A stretch of 64,000 nt of DNA from CAYUPI01 sp964446585 (lineage in GTDB: Bacteria > Verrucomicrobiota > Verrucomicrobiia > Limisphaerales > UBA8199), in assembly GCA_964446585.1 (NCBI GenBank), contig CAYUPI010000021.1:28019-92018 (forward strand), read 5' to 3'. The first letter of the stretch is position 1; every line of letters starts with the position of its first letter. The translations under genes were made by a program, and so were the position numbers. The notes under the pieces were generated by a model. The model saw nothing but the letters and a program-made list of their open reading frames with translations, was not told the DNA's origin and did not search any database. Of the stretch, positions 8,687 through 16,521 are shown piece after piece.

Positions 8687-11185
8687 TCAAGGCGAGCGGA
8701 CGCGGTAAAACCGCTGCACGATGTTGTTGGTTTCGGAATCCACAAACTGGAATTGACCGGGGACAGTTTCAGTGGCCAAACCGAGTACAATCCAATTACT
8801 CTGAGGCACCACCAGATTCCCCGCACAGATCACAGTAAATGGCGCTCCGCTGATGTTAGTGAAGTTCAACTGATAGCCGCCATTGCTCAGCACGGCTGGT
8901 CCAATTAGGTACGGCGGCGTCGGGATAAGGCTCCCAGCGCTTGACGCGAAAATCGTGTCGGAAGCGTAACTCGCCGTAACGGAGTGGCTGGCGCCACCCA
9001 GATTTGTTGCGGTGAAGGTAGAGCGTCCGCTGCCGTTGAGCGGGACTTGGGCGAGGAAGGACGAGCCATCCCAAAACGAAACCATCCCCGAAGGTGTTCC
9101 GGCACCCGGCAGGCTGGAGGCTACGGTCGCGGTAAACGTGACGGAGTTGCCGAAGTTGGAGGAGACAAGGGAGGTTGTGGAAGCGCTGGCATGTACCTTT
9201 TGGATGAGCGTCGCGGCGGCGGCCTGAAACGAGGAGTCTCCGCTGTAGGTGGCTGAAATGAAATGGTTGCCAAGATATGTGGAATTGGTTGCCGCGCTCA
9301 GTGCGGAGGTGGTTACGGCTGCGACTCCGTTCACCAGCGGTACATTGGCTGCCAGCGTGTTGGTTTCGGCGTTCAGATTGTGATAGGTCAGATCCAGGAA
9401 AGTGACAGTGCCGGTCGGGGCTGGGCCGAGGGAGTCCAGGTTGGTGACAATCGCAGTGAACGTCACTGGTTGCCCTACAACACAGTTGCGAAGGTCCGGA
9501 ATGGAGGAAGTGATTGATATGCTGACGTTTGTCAGACCGCCCAGCGTGAAGAAAGTTCCGCCATTGAGCGTATAGATGGCCCCGTCGGGACCAATGACCG
9601 TCGGCACGTAGGGATCGTCAAACCCCGCAGTCAATCTGAACGTCTCAACGAGCGAATTGAGCGCCAGGTTCCAGCGGTAAATGTGGCCGTCCTCACTCGG
9701 CGCGAAGATGCTTTTGGTGGCGGGGTTGACGGCCGCGGTATTGATGCACCATTCACGGACGGCATAGGGAAAGGATACGCTTTGGTGGTTCGTGTCCGGC
9801 GTGCAGCCGATTACCGTCATCACTTCGCGCATTTCCACCAACCCGGGGGCCGACGGATGCGGATCGATCTGAGTGGCGTTCGGATCGAGTAAGGCGAGGC
9901 GATTGATTCCGTCGCCATCGCCGCTATTAGCATAGTTATTATACTTGCTGAAAAGGAGGTAAGGGGAGGCTCCGGTGTAGGAAGGAACCATGTTCGTCGG
10001 CACGATCGCCCCAGTGTAGTCCCAGCCGAATCCGGAGGGAGTCTTTTGGGTTTGAAGATCCGCGCTCAGATGCAGCGTAAACCCTCGCGAGCCGTCAGGC
10101 GAATTGAAGTTGCCGCGAACTCCAAAGAACACGTCGCCGTCGGGGGCCACCATCGGAGAGGCCGTGGCGTCGTCCGGGACGCCCGCGTAGTTGCCATTGC
10201 GCGGATCCAGCAGCAGCCGGCGGTATTTAGTGGCGAGTGCGGCGCTGTCCAAGCCGAGAAGATACGCATAATAGGCGTTGGCGCCTTTCACAGCCACGTA
10301 CAACGTGTTGCCATCGTTGCTCAGCGCCGGCGCACAGTTGTGGGAGTCGCGGTAGATCAGATTGTCGGCCGCCGCCGTACCTGCCAACACGTAAATTGCG
10401 TTGCCGGCGTAATCCATTCGAACGAAACCGCTGTTGGTCGTGTTCAGTGGAGTGGGAGCCGTGCCTTGCGTGCGAAACCCGAAGAAGACGACGCCGTTTG
10501 TGTCGGCGGTAAATGGTGTGTTAATGAAAATGGTGCCATTGAAAGCGGCGGCGTTCGAGCTGTAATTATTTATGTTCGTGTAGAAACATTCATGTACTGG
10601 AGCGCCAGGCGTATCGGAATCGAGATTATCGATGTGATAAACCGTGCCGCCGGCGCCGGCGTAGTAAAGTCGCAAGCCGGAGGGGCCGGCCGCGAGCCCC
10701 GGCTGATACGCCGGTATCCAGCCATTGCCATAAGGGGCGATCATATAGTCGGTAGTGAGCGTGTACTTCAACCGGCCCGTGGCTCCTTCGAACGCGCTCA
10801 CCTGAAAAGCAATCTGGACACCGTTGGTCGTTTTTATCGGGACGATTACGGTGTTGGCCGGCGTAATCAAAGGAGCGCCGTAATGCGCGTCCACGCCAGA
10901 GTTGTCCAGATTAATCGCTGTGGTCCAGCGCGCTCGAGCCAAAGGCTGGGCGGGCGTGCTGTAGAGGGCTGTGTGTTGGGCATTGCCGGCGAAAGTGGCG
11001 GGCTGCGCGCCGGCGCGCTCAACACCGGCCAGGGCAATCATTGCGCTGGCTACTGACAGGCGGGCGGATTTGGCAAGCCGCAGACCGAGCTGTGAGGCGG
11101 AGCGAAAATGTGGGAACATTTGGTGGAAGATTGCAAACTGTTTGGCCGTAGCGCGTGACCAACGGCCGTTATGATGGACCTGCAT
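8687..11185 (-). CDS. Secreted PQQ-like beta-propeller protein with Ig-like repeats
   Basis: An 832-residue exported protein. The signal region ends near residue 60 (VERAGAQ). Residues about 65-555 contain repeated blade-like segments (GAPLITPANTVIVP, SNDGNTLYVAV, PMVAPDGDVFFGV, IFAPSEDGHIYRW, IGPDGAIYTLNGG) typical of PQQ-like or quinoprotein propellers. Residues about 560-750 hold two Ig-like repeats of the Big_3_5 type (GQPVTFTAIVT, GNSVTFTATVA, each followed by SATYSGD- or TASYASD-like motifs). The final 65 residues end in RFYRVRSP and resemble the C-terminal module of the surface proteins at 51.8-63.7 kb. A structural or binding role at the cell surface is likely; an enzyme activity is not evident. 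Confidence 0.75.
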   Translation of the reverse strand: MQVHHNGRWSRATAKQFAIFHQMFPHFRSASQLGLRLAKSARLSVASAMIALAGVERAGAQPATFAGNAQHTALYSTPAQPLARARWTTAINLDNSGVDAHYGAPLITPANTVIVPIKTTNGVQIAFQVSAFEGATGRLKYTLTTDYMIAPYGNGWIPAYQPGLAAGPSGLRLYYAGAGGTVYHIDNLDSDTPGAPVHECFYTNINNYSSNAAAFNGTIFINTPFTADTNGVVFFGFRTQGTAPTPLNTTNSGFVRMDYAGNAIYVLAGTAAADNLIYRDSHNCAPALSNDGNTLYVAVKGANAYYAYLLGLDSAALATKYRRLLLDPRNGNYAGVPDDATASPMVAPDGDVFFGVRGNFNSPDGSRGFTLHLSADLQTQKTPSGFGWDYTGAIVPTNMVPSYTGASPYLLFSKYNNYANSGDGDGINRLALLDPNATQIDPHPSAPGLVEMREVMTVIGCTPDTNHQSVSFPYAVREWCINTAAVNPATKSIFAPSEDGHIYRWNLALNSLVETFRLTAGFDDPYVPTVIGPDGAIYTLNGGTFFTLGGLTNVSISITSSIPDLRNCVVGQPVTFTAIVTNLDSLGPAPTGTVTFLDLTYHNLNAETNTLAANVPLVNGVAAVTTSALSAATNSTYLGNHFISATYSGDSSFQAAAATLIQKVHASASTTSLVSSNFGNSVTFTATVASSLPGAGTPSGMVSFWDGSSFLAQVPLNGSGRSTFTATNLGGASHSVTASYASDTIFASSAGSLIPTPPYLIGPAVLSNGGYQLNFTNISGAPFTVICAGNLVVPQSNWIVLGLATETVPGQFQFVDSETNNIVQRFYRVRSP

Positions 11186-11586
11186 TCGATGAGGCTCTTT
11201 CTGGCTCGATAATAGACAGAATAAGGCCGAATTTCAAGCCCAAAAGCCGAGGTCCGGAACTGGGGGCTCATCCTGACAGCGCCACAAATAGGGGCGGGGA
11301 CAGCTTGTCCCCGGCCTTGCTCAAGAGTCCTCGTATGGTGACGACGCCGACCCTGCTCCATTGCTCTCACGAACTTGCCCTGAGATGCGCCATTTCGCAC
11401 TGACTTTGATGTTAGCCCATCCCATCAGAACCAATGCTCAACCCCGCCCTTCGTTCCATGGCCGCTCCACGCTGCAACCCCAACGATCACGCTTCACTCG
11501 ACGCCGCGTGCGCGCTCTGTTTCAATACCTGGCGTGACTGGCCCGGCAAGGTTTTGAGTTGACGTGCGACACGAAAAAGCAACCCG
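11186..11586. other. Intergenic region with a short palindrome
   Basis: A 401-bp space. It holds a perfect 17-base palindromic hairpin at 11296-11312 (GGGGACAGCTTGTCCCC). A possible 42-codon reading frame at 11434-11562 has no recognisable homology and no clear ribosome site, so it is not called. It must also contain the promoters of the two divergent flanking genes, but none stands out. Confidence 0.5.
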
Positions 11587-12075
11587 ATGAGCAAAGAGCA
11601 GACAGAAGATTTGTTGAAGTTCCTTAAGCCGTTTTCCAACGACATGAAGGAAAGGGCTTTATGGTTGAGAGATTTCATCTGGGACTTGTACCCGGATTGC
11701 AATGAGCTCATTTACGACAATTACAACGCTCTGGCAGTTGGCTGGTCGCCCACGGATCGTGTTGGACACACCTTTTGTTCGATCGCGCTTGGGCGAAGCA
11801 GCGGGAACGTGCATTTTGGTTTTTACTGGGGCGCGGAGCTTGCGGATCCGAAGGAAATTCTGCTTGGGGAGGGAAATCAGTACCGATACATCCTCGTCAA
11901 GAACAAGGGCGATTTTCCGAAGGCGTACATGAAGAGACTAATGAGAGAAGCGCACGCAAACTCCCTCGCGAAGGTGAAAGACAAAAAGCAAATCATGCAT
12001 GGCGCGACGATCACAAAATCCATTTCACACGTAAAAAGGCCTGCGTCGCGTGCTCTGAAAAAACTGAGAAAGTAG
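11587..12075 (+). CDS. DUF1801 domain protein
   Basis: A 162-residue soluble protein. The DUF1801 (YdhG-like) fold covers most of it: an N-terminal helix, LRDFIWDLYPDCNELIYDN, a middle strand pair (GHTFCSIALG, NVHFGFYWGAEL), and RYILVKNKGDF. The C-terminal tail is lysine-rich (RPASRALKKLRK). Family members include Bacillus YdhG/FrataxIn-like iron chaperones, but most are uncharacterised. ATG start at 11587; no strong ribosome site. It stands alone between repeats. Confidence 0.8.
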   Translation: MSKEQTEDLLKFLKPFSNDMKERALWLRDFIWDLYPDCNELIYDNYNALAVGWSPTDRVGHTFCSIALGRSSGNVHFGFYWGAELADPKEILLGEGNQYRYILVKNKGDFPKAYMKRLMREAHANSLAKVKDKKQIMHGATITKSISHVKRPASRALKKLRK

Positions 12076-12104
12076 ACAACCAGCGAGTTTTGGTGGCTTC
12101 GCTC

Positions 12105-12128
12105 CAATTGTAGGAGCCGACATCAGGG
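12105..12128. repeat. Half of a TTGTAGGAGCCGAC palindrome
   Basis: A single arm (CAATTGTAGGAGCCGACATC) that matches the arms of the complete element at 18227-18320. It lies 30 bp after the DUF1801 stop codon. Confidence 0.6.
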
Positions 12129-12248
12129 CGTGTTGCCCAAATGGCGTGAGGTCTGAAAGGTAGGGCGCGCTCGCCTCAGGCCGGCGGAGCCGGCACCAAA
12201 GCAGCTAAGGCGCGACGTTATTAAGGGGGCTAACCGCGGCCGAACCAC

Positions 12249-12346
12249 GCGAAGCGTTTGGAGTGCGCGGAGCTTGCTCCCGCTTTGGCGCGGTCCCCGA
12301 CGGTCGAAAGCGCCGGCAAGCCGGACGCACTCCATACGCCTCGCGA
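12249..12346. repeat. GGAGTGCG-family palindrome
   Basis: Outer arms GCGAAGCGTTTGGAGTGCG (left) and CGCACTCCATACGCCTCGC (right) are inverted near-copies, with an inner smaller hairpin around GCTTTGGCGC and GCGCCGGC. Related to the element inside the DUF1592-type gene at 4909-5018. Confidence 0.75.
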
Positions 12347-12571
12347 AGCACGTGGCAGATCCCTTTATTGGCATCCTCACTTGCAGATGCCACACTGGAA
12401 ATCTGTGCGAAAATGACAGATTTTCGGATATATGTATCCAGCGGGCCGACGAATACGGAGGAACCTGAGCAAAATCCTAGGTTGGGACTGCGTCGCGATG
12501 GCCCGGGGACAGCGTCCTACCTTTAGTCGGCTTGAGCGAGACATCCTTGAGGAAGCTCCTGCAATTCTGAC

Positions 12572-13975
12572 TTACGCGAGCAGCGCGCGGCACGCGGCGC
12601 GGAGCTGTTTCAAGTGCGCCGCAGATTTGGCCTCCAGATAGCAGCGGATGAGCAGTTCAGTCCCGCTGGCGCGAAAAGCCACCCATTCGTTCTGTGGCAG
12701 CAAATACTTGAAGCCGTCCGTCGTGATAAATTTTTCGACCTTGAAAGGCCCGATGGTTGGCAGACCTGAACCGAGGCGCTTGAGCAGTGCCTCTTTGGCT
12801 TCCGGCAGAATCGCGACGTTAATGCGTTGGGTGTGAAACTGGCCGATCTGTCGCTCGAGATCTTTCAAAATTCGGCCCAAGGACTTTCGTTCAGCGGCGA
12901 CCAACTCAGCCATTAGCAGGCACGCCAAAATGCCATCCTTTTCTGGCACATGGCCTTTGACGCTTAGTCCGCCGGATTCCTCGCCACCGACAATGATCGG
13001 TTCGCTTTCCATCAAAGCGCCGATGTATTTGAAGCCGACCGGTGTTTCGCGAACCTCCACACCAAGCAGAGCGGCGACAGCGTCCACCTGATGGCTGGTC
13101 GGGACCGTGCGCACCACGGCGCCCGTCCAGCCACGGTTTTTCTTCAAATGATAAAGCGTCAAAGCCAGGACCTGGTTCGGCGTCAGCCAGGTGCCGTCCG
13201 CGTCCACAATCCCGAACCGATCCGCGTCGCCGTCCAACCCGAGTCCGAGCTGCGCCTTGCCGCGGCGGACGAATCGGCTGACCTCAGCCATGCCCTCGGC
13301 ATTCGGCTCCGGATGATGGCCGCCAAAGAGCGGATCCAATTCGTTGTGAAAGGCGGTGACTTTCGCGTCAGCTCCCTCAAGCAATTTGTCCAGATATCCG
13401 CGTCCCGTGCCGTACATGAATTCGACTGCCACCTTGAGCTTCGCCTTCTTAACGGCTGCGAAATCCACGAGCTTGCGCAATTGTCTGAAGTAGTCCGGCT
13501 GCGGATCGAAGATCTTGCATTGGTAGGTGCCGATAATTTCCCCATCAAACGTCCAATTCTCCGCCAGCCGGCGCGTCACGTTTTCTTCGATCTCTCTCGT
13601 TACTTCCGGGTGCGCGGGTGCGCCATTGGACGTGGAAAACTTCAGTCCCTGATATTCCGCGGGATTGTGACTGGCGGTCATGTTGATCCCGCCGAGCGCC
13701 TTGCGGGCGCGGATCGAATGAGCGATTACTGGTGTCGGCGCGTCGCGCTGGCAGAGCAGGGGAGCCAATCCGTTTCGCGCCAGCACTTCGGCGGCTGCCA
13801 GCGAAAACTCGCGTCCGAGAAATCTCGTGTCGTAACCGACGATCACCTCCTTTGACTTTGGGTATTCGATCCCAGCCAGATAATCAGCGATGGCTTGCGT
13901 GGCCAGTCGCACATTTTCGAAGGTGAAATCGCGGGCGATGAGCCCGCGCCAGCCGCTGGTGCCAAACTTTATCAT
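12572..13975 (-). CDS. Phosphoglucomutase/phosphomannomutase family protein
   Basis: A 467-residue alpha-D-phosphohexomutase that interconverts sugar 1- and 6-phosphates in the cytoplasm. All four active-site loops are visible: TASHNP at 100-105 with the phosphoserine Ser102, the metal loop DGDADR at 248-253, the sugar loop GEESGG at 331-336, and the phosphate loop near FRASGTEL at the C-terminus. The frame is open for 26 codons upstream, but similarity begins at MIKFGTSGWRG, so the ATG at 13975 is chosen. The pattern is closer to the glucose/mannose mutases than to glucosamine mutase, but the substrate cannot be decided. It lies 61 bp downstream of nuoA on the same strand. Confidence 0.93.
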   Translation of the reverse strand: MIKFGTSGWRGLIARDFTFENVRLATQAIADYLAGIEYPKSKEVIVGYDTRFLGREFSLAAAEVLARNGLAPLLCQRDAPTPVIAHSIRARKALGGINMTASHNPAEYQGLKFSTSNGAPAHPEVTREIEENVTRRLAENWTFDGEIIGTYQCKIFDPQPDYFRQLRKLVDFAAVKKAKLKVAVEFMYGTGRGYLDKLLEGADAKVTAFHNELDPLFGGHHPEPNAEGMAEVSRFVRRGKAQLGLGLDGDADRFGIVDADGTWLTPNQVLALTLYHLKKNRGWTGAVVRTVPTSHQVDAVAALLGVEVRETPVGFKYIGALMESEPIIVGGEESGGLSVKGHVPEKDGILACLLMAELVAAERKSLGRILKDLERQIGQFHTQRINVAILPEAKEALLKRLGSGLPTIGPFKVEKFITTDGFKYLLPQNEWVAFRASGTELLIRCYLEAKSAAHLKQLRAACRALLA

Positions 13976-14036
13976 ATCGAGATGCGCGATGCGCCAAGAC
14001 CGGGAAACGCCCACAAAAAAATCCGCGCTCCCGGTA

Positions 14037-14423
14037 TTACGACTTCCAGTCAAACGCCCCCTTTTTGAGCGCGTAAACGTAGCCGACGAGCAGCACCGCC
14101 AGGAAGGTGAGCATCGAGCCCAGAATCAGGCCGGGACTTTCCTTGAGCATCGATTTGTAAACCACAGCCCAGGGATAGAGGAACACCACCTCGATGTCGA
14201 AAAGGATGAACAGCATTGCAACCAGGTAGAACTTTACCGAGAGCCGCGTGCTGCCTTCGCCGATCGGGAGCATGCCGCATTCGTAGGGAGTGTCTTTGAT
14301 CGGCGTGCGCTTGCCTTTTTTCCCCAGCAGGACCGACAGGATCAACATGCCAAAAGAAAAGGCCACTGCCAGCAGGCCGAGCATGAGCACTGGCAAGTAT
14401 TCTCTGAGTTGAGAATCGTCCAC
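14037..14423 (-). CDS. nuoA: NADH-quinone oxidoreductase subunit A
   Basis: A 128-residue membrane protein with three transmembrane segments (about 10-34, 63-88, 95-118). The conserved NuoA signature is present: TPYECGMLPIG in the first loop and KFYLVAMLFILFDIEVVFLYPWA in membrane segment two, with its Asp-Glu pair. NuoA is a small subunit of the membrane arm of complex I, near the quinone entrance. No other nuo gene is present in the window, so nuoA is separated from the rest of the complex I cluster or from any nuoA-nuoB pair. Confidence 0.95.
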   Translation of the reverse strand: MDDSQLREYLPVLMLGLLAVAFSFGMLILSVLLGKKGKRTPIKDTPYECGMLPIGEGSTRLSVKFYLVAMLFILFDIEVVFLYPWAVVYKSMLKESPGLILGSMLTFLAVLLVGYVYALKKGAFDWKS

Positions 14424-14511
14424 GGCGCGAATTTAGAAGGAGCGCGAGCACAGGCAAGCGGAATCTGAGTCAAATATCCGAAATCCAACATCCACAATCC
14501 AAAATCCAGTC

Positions 14512-14536
14512 ACCGCCTACTTACCTCGGCGGCTAC
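14512..14536. repeat. Half of a GTAGCCGC palindrome
   Basis: One arm, ending ACCTCGGCGGCTAC, without a partner. It lies between nuoA and the EamA gene on the opposite strand. Confidence 0.6.
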
Positions 14537-14612
14537 ATTGCATCGTCCTGCCAACTCCCTGCTTGCCACCCAGCGGGCAAATCTATTTCTTCGGCGCCGC
14601 CATCTGAACAAC

Positions 14613-15509
14613 ATGAAACCGGCGCACCTGATTCTGCTCCTGGCAATGAACTTTTTCTGGGGCGCTGTGTTCTCGGCCTACAAAGCGCTCGGCCCAGCGG
14701 TTTCGAGCGGCAGCATTGTGACACTTCGTTTCGGCCTGGCAGCCATCTCGTTGCTGGTCGCTTGGCCCTGGTTGCCCGGAATCTCGCCTCGCGGCAACGA
14801 TCTGGTCCGGTCCTGCTTCATGGGGCTGATGCTATACGTTCTCGGACAACGGTTGCAGGTGTACGGCAATCAATTGGAGACCGCGGGCAATTCGGCGGTG
14901 CTGATGGCGCTGGAGCCACTAGTGACTTCAGTAGTAGCGGCCCTCTTTCTGGGTGAGCATATCGGGCCGCGCCGGCTGCTGGGATTTGCTTTGGGCATGC
15001 TCGGAGTCGGCTTGCTCAATGGCATTTGGCGGGCGGATTTCCAGTGGACGGGACTGACGGCGAGCTTGATCTTCATCTCGTCGTTCTTGTGCGAAGCGGC
15101 CTATACGGTCATGGGCAAACCGATCGTCATGCGGGCCAGTGCAATGAAGATGCTGGCGATTTCGCTGGCGGTGGGCACGGCGGCAAATCTGGTGATCGAT
15201 GGCCCGGCGACGCTTCACGTTGCCGCATCGCTGCCCGCCCTCTCCTGGCTCCTGCTGGCTGCTCTCGGAGTTGTTTGCACTTCCGTCGGCTACACTGTTT
15301 GGTTTCTGGTGATTCGTGATTGTCCGATCAGTGTCGCGGCATTGACGATCTTCGCCCAGGCGGTTTTCGGGGTCGCCGTCGCGGCGCTGTGGCTGGGCGA
15401 GAAACTGCACTGGGGACACTTCTTGGGAAGCCTCGCGATTGCCGCCGGCCTGGCCGTTGGTCTGTTGAGTCAGGTTCGTAAGACAGAGGTTGAATCGTCG
15501 AAGCGGTGA
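14613..15509 (+). CDS. EamA/DMT family transporter
   Basis: A 298-residue inner-membrane protein with about ten hydrophobic segments and two EamA repeats (about residues 5-135 and 150-285). Typical motifs are FFWGAVFSAYKAL, ALEPLVTSVVAALFLGE and AQAVFGVAVAALWLGEKL. DMT transporters export metabolites such as amino acids or nucleotides; the substrate cannot be predicted. Start taken at the ATG at 14613, where family similarity and the first membrane segment begin. Stop is followed by a palindrome that could act as a transcript end. Confidence 0.88.
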   Translation: MKPAHLILLLAMNFFWGAVFSAYKALGPAVSSGSIVTLRFGLAAISLLVAWPWLPGISPRGNDLVRSCFMGLMLYVLGQRLQVYGNQLETAGNSAVLMALEPLVTSVVAALFLGEHIGPRRLLGFALGMLGVGLLNGIWRADFQWTGLTASLIFISSFLCEAAYTVMGKPIVMRASAMKMLAISLAVGTAANLVIDGPATLHVAASLPALSWLLLAALGVVCTSVGYTVWFLVIRDCPISVAALTIFAQAVFGVAVAALWLGEKLHWGHFLGSLAIAAGLAVGLLSQVRKTEVESSKR

Positions 15510-15513
15510 AGCC

Positions 15514-15588
15514 TGTAGCCGCCGACGTGAGTCGGCGGATTTCGTTCAACGGATACTCGACTTCCGCCGACTGACGTCGGCGGCTACA
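15514..15588. repeat. REP-like palindrome, GTAGCCGC family
   Basis: Arms at 15514-15539 and 15563-15588 are inverted copies (left begins TGTAGCCGCCGACGTGAGTC). It lies between two convergent genes, 4 bp after the EamA stop codon and 27 bp before the stop of the isomerase gene, so it may serve as a transcription end for both. Confidence 0.88.
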
Positions 15589-15615
15589 CAATCCGAAGGT
15601 AAGGCTTTTCGCGCT

Positions 15616-16452
15616 TTAACTTTTTACAGGCTTATCCCTTAATCCCGCCAACTCCATGCGTTTGGCCGTTTCCCGATAAGCTTCGGTCACCCATTCGACG
15701 ACTCTGGAGGGATCGGGCGCGTACTCGAGCTCGATGGAAATGACGCCATCCATCTTTAGCTCCTTGATGGCCTGCAAATAAGGCCCGAACTTCACGACTC
15801 CCCGGCCCGGCGGCAGATCGCCGTGCACCTTGCCATCGCAATCGCTGAGATGGACGTGGATCGCTTTGCCTTTGAGCTTCTTTATTTCGCCGGGGCCAAC
15901 GTCAGACAAAACGAGGTGGCTGATGTCGACATTGGCCCGCACACGCGGATGGCGGCACTCGTTCACGAACCGGACCATAGTGTCCACGCTATTGAGCAGG
16001 CTGAGGCGGAATGGCTCCAACTCCAGGGCGATATCAATTCCCTTCTTGTCCGCATAATCGCCCAACCGGCGGCAGCTTTCCAGTCCCCATTGCCATTGCC
16101 GCTCAGGCGGGATGACTTCGCGTTGCCAGATATATTCGCCCAGCACAACCAGGATGTTTTTCCCGCTCCAGGTTCGCGCCAGATCGATGAACCGCTTGCA
16201 TCGTTCGATGTGAAATTCGCGCACCGGTTTCTGAAAATCGATTAAGCCCGAGGCTGTGAACGGCAACGAAATGACGGGCAAGCCCAGCCGTTCGGTCGCC
16301 CGCGCCACCCGACGCACCTCCGCTCGCGAGATGCCCACCGCCTCCGTGGCGATATCGACGCAATCGAAACCGATGCGAGCGATGTGGTTCAGACCGGTGA
16401 CGGTGGGCACACCAGCCTGGTAAAAGGCGCTGTTGATGAGGCCGAGTTTCAT
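15616..16452 (-). CDS. Sugar phosphate isomerase/epimerase (AP endonuclease 2 family TIM barrel)
   Basis: A 278-residue TIM-barrel protein of the xylose isomerase-like family. Metal-binding positions are recognisable: GEYIW near residue 105, ALELEPF near 141-147, NVDISHL near 172-178, IHVHLSDCDGKVHGDLPPGRG near 196-217 and SIELEY near 238. These enzymes isomerise or epimerise sugars and inositols. The neighbour upstream encodes a Gfo/Idh/MocA oxidoreductase, a common partner in sugar or inositol catabolism, and the two are 69 bp apart on the same strand, so they probably form a catabolic unit (inference). Confidence 0.88.
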   Translation of the reverse strand: MKLGLINSAFYQAGVPTVTGLNHIARIGFDCVDIATEAVGISRAEVRRVARATERLGLPVISLPFTASGLIDFQKPVREFHIERCKRFIDLARTWSGKNILVVLGEYIWQREVIPPERQWQWGLESCRRLGDYADKKGIDIALELEPFRLSLLNSVDTMVRFVNECRHPRVRANVDISHLVLSDVGPGEIKKLKGKAIHVHLSDCDGKVHGDLPPGRGVVKFGPYLQAIKELKMDGVISIELEYAPDPSRVVEWVTEAYRETAKRMELAGLRDKPVKS

Positions 16453-16456
16453 GGGG

Positions 16457-16512
16457 CGTGATGCGTGAAACGTGAAACGTGAAACGTGATGCGTGATGCG
16501 TGATGCGTGACG
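16457..16512. repeat. Tandem heptamer repeat (8 copies of CGTGAWR-like unit)
   Basis: Eight consecutive 7-base units: CGTGATG, three CGTGAAA, three CGTGATG, and CGTGACG. It fills the space between the isomerase start and the end of the Gfo/Idh fusion gene. Length variation by slippage is likely. Confidence 0.85.
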
Positions 16513-16521
16513 AGTGGATGG

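Larger units (their letters stand above)
12076..12571. other. Repeat-rich intergenic region
   Basis: A 496-bp space between convergent genes. It contains half of a GTAGGAGCCGAC-type palindrome at 12105-12128 and a full GGAGTGCG palindrome at 12249-12346. No coding sequence is supported. Confidence 0.6.

Noticed and set aside
10046..11056. Long plus-strand frame of 336 codons
   Set aside because: It lies antisense to the propeller/Ig gene, has no domain pattern and is explained by high GC and codon bias.
11434..11562. Possible 42-codon gene
   Set aside because: No ribosome site, no homology pattern and isolated in a repeat-bearing spacer.
16457..16512. CRISPR-like array
   Set aside because: Units are only seven bases and contiguous, without spacers; a simple tandem repeat.
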